Origin: Schistocephalus solidus
Taxonomy: Eukaryota; Platyhelminthes; Cestoda; Diphyllobothriidea; Diphyllobothriidae
Direction of reading: 5' to 3'
Assembly: GCA_017591395.1 (NCBI GenBank)
Contig: WEDG01001078.1
Location: 62,001 to 126,000, forward strand
Length of the DNA stretch: 64,000 nt
The translations under genes were made by a program, and so were the position numbers. Shown in pieces: positions 56,421 to 64,000 of the stretch. How positions within the stretch are numbered: the stretch's first letter is position 1; every line of letters starts with the position of its first letter. Below the pieces are notes generated by a model. It saw only the letters and a list, made by a program, of their open reading frames with translations, was not told the origin of the DNA and searched no databases.

Positions 56421-58185
56421 ATATATGAATAGAAAAGGCAGTGGCCAAAGCAGTAGACTATGAGGAATGACCAAGTAGAGAGTTGTGGAGGTTATTTGGC
56501 CAAACAAATATATGAATCCCATTGCATCGTAATCAGGTGACCTGTTGTGCAGTTCTTTTTTATTTAGTCATTGATTACTCCAATGGCAAATATTACCCTA
56601 CACTTCCACCTCTATTTATTTAAGCACACAACCAATAATTTGACCTTAGAAAGTTTTAATCTGTACCCATAAATCGCTAAAACGTAAGCGCTGCCCACAG
56701 AATTGCCTTGTGGAAAATAAACTTAGAGCAGTGAAAACCTGATATCAAATCTTCAAAGAAGTTCGCGTTTTGTGTAAGATCCATTATAACTGCTTATATC
56801 AATAAGGAAATGCTTCAAAAAGAATTTCCCTTATACGATAGAACCTTCCTCCATACAATTCCTAGGTAATCAAAAAAGTTTACCATTCATTTTCCACTCA
56901 CCAACATTGGTATAAATGCCTTAAATTTTTTATGCTACTTTTTATTACTCCAGAATTTCGGCAAAGTAAATGTTTAGCTGCGGACAGAGAGGTTATGTAC
57001 CGCAAGTAATTTAATGATTTTGGCAGAATGATATAGAAGCAGAAAACAGAATGTGATCATAAAATGAAGTGGGTGTTCGAATAACGAAAAGGTGGGTCAC
57101 GGTTGTCTGCAGGCAGCTGATAAGCCGGAAATATAAAATCTTTCCCCTGCTTGTACTTCTTCGGCACGATTTTTCACCTGCTGGCGCTCTGGATTGGAGC
57201 TCTCAAGTACAACGAGACGAAAATGTTGCTTATGCTATTCAGGAGGGCGAAAATCAGTTACACGCTCATTAGGTTTTTCGATGACAACAGACAGCACAGG
57301 AAGGCTGCCATTCAATAGTAACTAGTTTGACATAACGCACACTGTCTCAAGAGTTCAGGTTGGGAACCCTAGTAATTTTAGTCTGAGGTTGAGAGTTGGC
57401 GGACGCTCGACCGCTAATAAAGCAGAAAGGGCCATATTGTCGTTGCAGTTTCCTATTAGTTTACACCCAACTGGAAATGGGTGAGCGATACAAAGAATGA
57501 TTAACTACCCTAGAAATGCTATCTCATGAATTGTTAACTGAGATTCTGAATTTTTTCTCGATTAAAAATTATTACCTGAGTAGAGCAGTTATACAGCTTA
57601 ACCTCAAGATAGTTCAGAAACATAAAGATGTTGGCTTTTGATCGAGGTTTGTTCTGGTCGCCTGCATGAACCACATTTCGGGAAAAAACTGACTGCACAT
57701 TTAATAGGAAATAACGTCTTCTTTTAAATTTGACAATCGAACAAAGGTATCCTTTGGTTTTAAAAATTCTTATCGTGAGATTTTTAAGACCATGAAGTGC
57801 CCATTCAAAAAGAATTGCATCTGTCTATTAAGTAATTCTGCTAATAAAGTATAAATCATGGTCGAGTTTCAGTGCTAAATTTAATGAGTTTTATGCATCG
57901 TTTCTGGCAGTGCAGAGAAATATGTGCTGTTCCTTAAACGCAAAGGATAAAGCATATTGTTTGGAGATCCCGAACGGGAATCAGGTTAAAGATTATTTAA
58001 AAATTTAAAACGTTATTGAAAGCCAGAGGTTATACTTTCCTTAAGCAGAAAACTTAATTTTCTAACGAAGAAGAGCAATGAAATATTCTTTTTGCAGTGT
58101 TTTGTTAAAGGTGTTTGAATTTATTGGGTCATGAAAAAGCAATGTGGGGAAAATCATAATAGTCAAGAAGTGTTTGCGCGTCACC
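56421..58185. other. AT-rich stretch; one GC-richer open frame
   Basis: A plus frame at 57069-57272 includes 'RHDFSPAGALDWSSQVQRDE' and is GC-richer than its surroundings, but it has no recognised family and no clear donor. It could be an isolated exon. Nothing else is supported. Confidence 0.3.
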
Positions 58186-58189
58186 CGAA

Positions 58190-58350
58190 AGAAGGTCATT
58201 CAAAAGCTGGCATCCGGATATGACTGAAATATCTTGGGCCCATGCCACACGATGGTTAATATAAGAGCCTTATTAAAGTACTATTTTCGAGTCTCTAGGT
58301 CGTTTCAAAATTTATGTCAACCGTTCATGAGATAGCACATCTACGTTATG
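58190..58350 (+). repeat. Core repeat family 3, copy 5 of 5
   Basis: 'gaaggtcattcaaaagctgg', 'catccggatatgactgaaat', 'atcttgggcccatgccacac' and 'catgagatagcacatctacg' align with the copies at 9640 and 15280; the last block is shared with 15280 only. Confidence 0.6.
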
Positions 58351-59804
58351 TATCGAGTAATCCATGTAAGGGAGCCAAGTAGAACAGTTGTTAGTCAGTT
58401 GAACTACTCTTTCATGACCGATGTTGTCCGTGAACGGACAGCTCCCTTCATACTGATTCCTTATCCGTGGCATCTATAGGATCAAAGCGGGCAAATTTAT
58501 TTGGAAACCCCTATGAATGAAAGTGTAACTGAGCACAATTCACTGTAAATTATGTTGATTTTTGAGAAAACAAATCTACGGGATCTGCTTTCAAAGTGGA
58601 TATTCCATAGTACTGCCACATAAGGAAGCATTTCGTATGACAGCATCAAGTGACTTCACATTTCTTTGCAGTTGATGATGTTATTTTAGTCTTTTTTCAT
58701 GTCCGTTCTTTTCCCCTACAGATGCACTCAGTCTTTCCCACCCCAAATGTATAGTGCTTCACAGCCAAACAGCATTGACATCGGTTCAGTAAGTTCTTAG
58801 TGAGGCACCAATCACACACAAAACAAGGAGAATCAGCATGTACACCGAGGGTTCTCCTTCGAAGACGTGGAGTTCAGTTCAGTATCAGTAAGAGTAGTTT
58901 ACTGCCCTGAGCCATAGTCACAGACTCCACTAGTCTCCTAATCGGGTTCCTTCCTTCCTTCCTTATTAAACTATCTATGCGGCGATAAAATAGATCACAT
59001 TCGTTCCCGGTTGTGCGTCATAACCTGGTCTCCCCAAATTTCCTAGCGTAGCGTCTATAAGGCAGGTGCCGAACCACATGTAGCATTGGCAGAAAATAAT
59101 TGGCCTGCCATAAAAAGATAATAATTAGTCACGTAAGCATTACGCCAGGCACACGGACTTCAAATCGGGCATCTGTCTTATTGCCTGTGAAAAGTACGTT
59201 TGAAAGGAACCACTGCCTAAAAAATGCAAATTTCCATGTATTTTCGGCGTCTGCTTAACGTCAGTCATATAACCTGGAAGTGATGCAAAATTGTTTAACT
59301 TCTACTTGTTTCAATGGGAACTGAATCTTCACTAAATATTTGGTCAGAAATAATGGATTATTTCAGTTATCAAAAGGTTTTCAAATTAGAGATCTTCTTG
59401 GAGGCCAACATAATAATTTGCGGAGGCTGCAATCCTAGGGTTCCGTTAAGGCTGGCTCCAAATTATGCAATGAAATCCGTATCAGCTGTAATTTTCGTGG
59501 TATCTCACACGACTCCCTCATCAGATTTGGGGGGAATCTATGATTGCTCGTATATAAACTCAGAACTTAAAGGTAAAAACATAACTGGGTGTATTCCTAC
59601 AGAAATAAGAAAAAAAGGTATAAAGGACAGTAAACTCTGTTTTATTTCGGAAGCAGAAAAGTAGTTCCTCACGTTCTATGAACGTGAGGTTATTGTATGC
59701 GTGTTACTTGACTGTGTTACGACACTCTGGCTGCGTACTGCCATATCTTTATTCTTTCGCCACAACAGAGATGTTTATGTCATTGACTTTAGTTTTGAAA
59801 TTTA
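58351..59804. other. No supported gene; one unassigned open frame
   Basis: A 116-codon plus frame (59314-59664) reads as a plausible but unrecognised AT-rich peptide ('GCNPRVPLRLAPNYAMKS'). No splice signals or start context support it. A TTCC run lies at 58950-58965. Confidence 0.3.
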
Positions 59805-60180
59805 GTAGGGATGCATTATATGGCCGCCTAAACAGGACACGGGAAAATGAACCGCCCGGTGTGCTTACAATAGACGACCTTATGGCAAGTTTCAGGAAGG
59901 TTAAATTTACTCGTGCCCTTACTCTAACAATTACCCTAAGATACAACTAAAAGATTAACTTAATCTTAACCCTAGCCCTACCCTTAACATATACCCTACA
60001 GTAAGCACGATTATAACCTTAACCCTTAGCCCAATCATGACCCTAACCCCAACTCCGACCATAACTCCAAACTTAAACCTAACTCTAACCCTTACCTTAA
60101 TCCTAAACATGATTTCATTGGAAATTGGTAGGAAGCCACATGTATTGTGGATGGTTTCCATTTCCGTGTCCTGTTTAGGC
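59805..60180 (+). mobile_element. MITE-like element with telomere-like core (copy A)
   Basis: The best preserved copy. The left end 'GCCTAAACAGGACACGGG' (59826) and the right end 'ttccgtgtcctgtttaggc' (to 60180) are inverted repeats with one mismatch over about 18 bp. The left flank 'agggatgcattatatggcc' is shared with copy B and, reversed, with the right end of copy C. The core (59930-60110) contains about 25 degenerate CCCTAA-like words ('accctagccctacccttaac', 'cctaactctaacccttacct'). Apparent 65- and 92-codon minus frames arise from the repeat itself. No transposase is encoded. Confidence 0.75.
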
Positions 60181-60324
60181 ATCGTTACCTGAAATTTTAA
60201 CAAAGAGAAAAATTGCCAGTTGTTTCTCAACATTTAAAAAAAGGTTGGTATGTTTTTAAAAGCGCTGTGCACCGTACAGATGAATCTTGACGACAAAGAC
60301 AATAGAGACTGAAATAACCATTTA

Positions 60325-60450
60325 TATCTTATTAGCCGTCATCAGCCAGTCATACCCAGTCCCAGGTGGTGCTACGCCTGACTTTCGAACCCGCGACCCG
60401 TTCATCAGAATTCCAACGCTCTCACCATTGAGCCAAGGACTCGTTGTCTA
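60325..60450 (-). mobile_element. tRNA-derived SINE-like element
   Basis: On the minus strand, starting near 60448, 'ttggctcaatggtgagagcg' contains an A box (TGGCTCAATGG) and 'gtcgcgggttcgaaagtcag' a B-box core (GGTTCGAA), about 45 bp apart, as in a tRNA head. The sequence then continues 'ccacctgggactgggtatga' and 'ctggctgatgacgg', which is not tRNA-like, and part of it recurs at 60629-60690. It does not fold as a complete tRNA, so it is not called as one. Confidence 0.55.
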
Positions 60451-60599
60451 GAGCAGGCATATTGGTTGCATTCGTTGATGAACGCTCACCGATCGCTAAC
60501 GGAATTCACTCGTCTGGTTCTGCCTTGTGACTCACTCTTCAGCCCCGCCAGCAGCCGCAATAGTAGAATGGGCAAATGCATATTGCCAGAAAAAAGCAT

Positions 60600-60695
60600 T
60601 GCATTGAAAGTGCATTTCTGACTTATTAGACGTTGGCAGCCAGTCATACACAAACCTATTTGGGGTGCCACCTGATTGTCAAAGTAAATAATAAT
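60600..60695 (-). repeat. Second, partial copy of the SINE-like tail
   Basis: 'cttattagacgttggcagcc' then 'agtcatacacaaacc' and 'ggtgccacctgattgtcaaa' correspond to 'cttattagccgtcatcagcc', 'agtcatacccagtcc' and 'ggtgctacgcctgactttcg' at 60330-60390. The tRNA-like head is missing or unrecognisable. Confidence 0.5.
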
Positions 60696-60779
60696 TTAGT
60701 ATGTCTACCTTTACTGAGGGACTTTAAATGGATTCTATTTAGGAAAGGAGCCTTTATAGAAGAAAAATGCAAACTTTAG

Positions 60780-61720
60780 CAGTCAGTTTTCTAAGTATTA
60801 TTTAAGTCGATGACTGGAAAACCTATAAAATAAACGCCAACGAACTCTGAGGCCGAAACGTCTGAAGATTGGGTCCCATGATAATCATATTTGCAACGGC
60901 ACCTGAGCATTAGCTTCCATTTCGGGGGATACCTCAAAAAGTATCCTTCCTTTTCATCATTCCTTTCGATTATTTTGGCTGCAGCTAGGGCAAGATATGC
61001 GTTGGACCGATTTGAACTGTTCACTATATCTTAGGGCTATTTCTATAGCATATTTCTGTTATCGACCGACACGTAACGCCGGACTCTAAATGACCGACTA
61101 GGAGAATTTTGTAATTTGAGGCACGCCCAATACAAGGCAGCATGTGTCATTTCCAGCCGGTCTTTTCGTCCTCGTTGTGACCGTCGTTTCTGCCGTCGCC
61201 GTGGTCGGCACTGCCAACGCAAGGAAATGCTAGCCCTCAGTGAAGCAATGTTCATCTGGACATGAAAAATGTTTAATCATAATTTCCTATAAAATGACCC
61301 TATAGATAAAGCAAGACTTATCAGCATTTCAGAATCGAAAGTTTCATTACGATTTCTGAAAGATTTCGTCCTCTGTCTCTAACAGTGGAAATGTTTTATC
61401 ATAGCGGAAAGAGCAGCCCAAGAAGAGGAACGCTTTCGGTATTTTTTTAAGTTGCTGAATCTTCTTCAAGCTTGGGAAAAATGTGCAATTTTTGTCTCTT
61501 AATTGGTTGTTCTTCGTCGTAGGATACTTTAAATTCCCCGTACGGCCATCTGACTTGCGAACGCAAAAGGAGATGGAGTCAACACGAAAGTCATGCAGAA
61601 TGAAAACATTTCTGGCCCAGACTTCACTTCCTGGCAAGATTCTTTCACTGAGCATCGGGTTCGGTCAGAAGGAAAGTTCTTCGTGGAGCTATTTTTGGTC
61701 GAGTTAGGAATTGCGATTTT
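60780..61720 (-). CDS. Possible exons of the right-edge gene (weak)
   Basis: Three minus-strand intervals are protein-like: 61347-61655 ('LSERILPGSEVWARNVFIL', opening after 'cccgatgctcag'), 61043-61255 ('RLEMTHAALYWACLKLQN', opening after 'ccttgcgttggcag') and 60791-61024 ('NAYLALAAAKIIERNDEKEG', leaving by GAG|GTATCC). They lie downstream, in the sense of transcription, of the firmer exon at 62833-62986. Phases were not reconciled and I recognise no domain, so these are leads only. Confidence 0.2.
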
Positions 61721-62830
61721 GAAGGCTTCATATGTTTGCAGAATTTGGGATGTGCCATGCATGTGGGTTAAAGCTCGTTTTCTCGATTCAAAACATGTAT
61801 TTGTTTGTTTTTTGTTAATATCGTTTGGGTGAGTAAATAAATGAGGCACTAACGAGGGTGAATTAATTTCCCTGATGGAATGCAAACTTTCTATTTAAAC
61901 GTGTTCGGCTTACAATTCTGTTAAGTCCCTTCCCATTGACCGGCTAAATGAAAATTTTCTTACTGTAAACTAGGATATTATACTTGTTCATGTGTTATTC
62001 GCATGACTATTGGTTCACGTAGGATGACGAGATTCGTCAGCGATTGTGTTTCAGCTGGTCTGACTTTTTCACAGTTATAGGTTCACCCTTGTATTGCCAC
62101 CTACCTGTTGAAATATGCCTCATTACGCTGGACCATAAAACTTTCTTCCTGCATCCCTCTCTGCAACTGTCAACCAACCATGCTGAGTCCTTTTATGCAT
62201 TTTAAGTTCGTAAAAATTCCTCCTTCTTCACAGTAGTGTCATTCTTGTCTGTCTATCTTTAACAAGAAGGGCAATTGAGACGGTTTAATACATGATCCAC
62301 GCCAGCTGACCTTTGAAGCCAAGACAGAGTTCCAGCAATGAATGATTGATTTCTACGTCTTAAAATGGGAAGATTGGTCACTGATCATTTCATTGGTTTT
62401 TTTTGTCTGCTAAATATCTTCCATACTGCGCTGCTCTATAATGGATTGTTTACCAATATTTATTTGAATTATCTGCCTAACCCTCGCTATGAAAACTTTG
62501 ATGCTGAAACCGAACCTATCTGCAGGTCCCTGATTTAGTCGGCTCAAGTATCTGCTAGTTTCAGGACCTAACTTTACTTTGAATTATAAGAAAATATGAA
62601 TTGCTTAAGATCTTCTGGGGAAGATTTTTAAAATTGTAGAGCACCAGAAAACGCAATAATTGCTCGTTTTTGTTTGGACATTTCCACTACTTCTTAGGAA
62701 ACCACGTCAGGAAAACTAAGTTAGTAGACCAACTGAGGACTCAAATGCCAGTGAAGTTCTGAAACAGGCTTGAGTAAGGCTCACTAAACCAGCTGACATC
62801 CACTTACCATGATGAAAATTTGAGGAACTT
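61721..62830. other. No supported feature
   Basis: A presumed intron of the right-edge gene; AT-rich. Overlapping frames at 61593-61885 on both strands are not convincing. A second GTAAGT donor lies at 62808. Confidence 0.35.
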
Positions 62831-62832
62831 AC

Positions 62833-62986
62833 GAACACACGAGGTGAATCCTCTTGCATTCTAAGTATTCTGGTCAGGATTCGAGACGTATGCACCAGTT
62901 CCAACGTAACCTGTTCTCTGCTCGCTGCCTGCGCACGGAAGTCCCCTTCCAAAACCGTCCTTTTACGAACGGGTTGGTGTGACCAA
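62833..62986 (-). CDS. Internal exon of an unidentified gene
   Basis: A 154-bp exon between 'cttctgaattttcaag|T' and GTGTTC|GTAAGT, with one base then 51 codons. It reads 'WSHQPVRKRTVLEGDFRAQA' and 'REQVTLELVHTSRILTRILR', a basic then helical, coding-like segment. A second perfect donor (CATCATG|GTAAGT) 25 bases further keeps the frame open ('VSSSNFHH'). I do not recognise the protein. Upstream exons would lie towards or beyond the right edge. Confidence 0.5.
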
Positions 62987-63036
62987 CTTGAAAATTCAGA
63001 AGTACAACTCTATTTTCCGACGAGCCCTTTTTTCTT

Positions 63037-63038
<2 letters not shown>

Positions 63039-63064
<26 letters not shown>
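63039..63064. repeat. (AT)n microsatellite
   Basis: About 13 perfect AT units. Confidence 0.95.
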
Positions 63065-63068
<4 letters not shown>

Positions 63069-64000
63069 TAGGTTGAAGTTCTTCGGAACAAAATATATGT
63101 ATTGTGTGAATTTTCTAATCTGGTGCCCTAGTTTGTCTTCAGAAAAATGGTAATGTACAGAAAACAGTTAAAATTAAACAATGCCTAACACAAGATTCTA
63201 TGATTGGCTAACATTTGAGCCAATAGAAATCCATCGTTTTTAATTAACCCCCATGGTATGGCTGCTTTCGCTTCCTCTTGACCTTGACGAAATTTTTAAT
63301 AGGCCTCTAAATCGATATGCCTATTAATGTAGGCCTCGTTTGAGTGGATTGCCTCTAGGAACTCGCGACCCTTCCTTGTTGGGCAGGCGCCAATGATATG
63401 GGTATCCTCCCATGCAAATAGGTGGCCTGTTTCCAAATAGGGCATGGCTACCTGAGATAAGGTAAAATCTCACTTAATCCACCCGTTTCCGTGAACATCA
63501 GTTAGCGGTGAGGAGACGAGACCCTTTATCTCGTGCGGATTGCGATTAAAGTAAAGGGACTTCGTGCTTACACATATTGACAGGGTAGTTTCTATGAGCG
63601 CTTGCCAAAATGCCACCGGCTAAGTTCCCCAAAACCAGTGACTGCAAAGTCTGTGCACAAGCCAGTAAATTGCAATGCACGCTGATAGCATTTGCATCCA
63701 GATTATACGTCCCCTATAAATTAAGAAATTGGCGAACAAGCAAATTTGCCAATAAGCGGAGATAACATGGTGCAGATATTGTCTTACTGAAATTACATTA
63801 GCTTTGAAGCAAAGGCTGCAATTATTCGTACAATGTTGCTGGGATTTTTACTGAAGCAAATAAAATGTGAACAGGATGGCTTCCTAATTATCATTGACCG
63901 TAAGCTGCAGAAGACTTTATTCATGCATAAATTAACTGATATTCCTATGAACAGAGTGAGTTATGAAGACGCAAAGACAGATTGTGCATAAACTGCTATT
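63065..64000. other. No supported feature
   Basis: I can support no coding region, repeat family member or RNA gene. If the 62833-62986 exon is real, this is its upstream intron or flank. Confidence 0.4.

Noticed and set aside
59314..59664. 116-codon plus-strand gene
   Set aside because: AT-rich, no known motif, no splice or start support; kept only as an unassigned open frame.
59930..60110. True telomere or chromosome end
   Set aside because: The CCCTAA words are degenerate, short and enclosed by inverted ends; similar tracts occur at several internal places.
60360..60450. Functional tRNA gene on the minus strand
   Set aside because: A and B boxes are present, but the sequence after the B box does not pair with the start; it fits a SINE better.
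1..64000. CRISPR array, operons or ribosome-binding sites
   Set aside because: No regularly spaced identical short repeats and no prokaryotic gene organisation; introns and LINEs show a eukaryotic genome.

Overview
The window is eukaryotic: about 60% AT intergenic DNA, multi-exon genes with GT-AG introns, and many decayed retrotransposons. The strongest taxonomic clue is an RTE-like LINE whose reverse transcriptase ends in C2H2-type fingers of the 'CPHC..FTxxxGLxGHxRIH' kind. From memory this combination is abundant in diphyllobothriidean tapeworms (Spirometra, Schistocephalus, Dibothriocephalus). I infer a cestode of that group; no database was searched.

The main result is one recognisable host gene on the minus strand, from about 31.25 kb down to about 12.6 kb. 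Its exons encode, in order, the conserved blocks of the FHIP family (FAM160; FHF complex subunit, HOOK-interacting protein): an N-terminal helical block (31.25-30.8 kb), 'LQTLHDICVALHKQ' and 'LVPFVHRDGSF' (30.4-29.8 kb), 'VLITDMVLQFNMLPKS' (29.7 kb), 'GFLLPVLAPALLQ' (29.0 kb), 'TAYLECFLRHAAGS' (26.9 kb), 'YLMPLGDQPAVR' (18.9 kb), a long acidic, Ser-rich low-complexity exon (17.06-15.9 kb) and the C-terminal block 'PGPLLSVLLQLLS' (13.1-12.6 kb). Most junction phases agree; two differ by one base inside T runs. Two further exons are tentative. Introns hold repeats.

A second minus-strand gene enters from the right edge (exon 62.83-62.99 kb); I do not recognise it.

From 33 to 49 kb lies a retrotransposon cluster. 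An outer RTE-like LINE (plus strand; endonuclease start at 36.85 kb, remainder 44.4-48 kb) is split by a CR1/Jockey-like LINE (plus, 37.3-44.4 kb), which is itself split by a 5'-truncated minus-strand LINE (38.1-39.8 kb). The outer element ends in degenerate zinc fingers and is flanked by inverted copies (about 650 bp) of the same finger and 3' tail sequence at 35.1-35.75 and 48.3-49.0 kb. A third decayed LINE lies at 33.1-34.1 kb.

Smaller repeats: a roughly 350-bp element with terminal inverted repeats around a degenerate telomere-like (CCCTAA) tract (three near-complete copies); a non-coding 1.0-1.4 kb family (four copies, all same orientation); a 100-180 bp core family (five copies); dispersed short copies of the LINE 3' tail; a tRNA-derived SINE; two tandem duplications; and microsatellites. 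The rest of the window shows nothing I can support as a gene.
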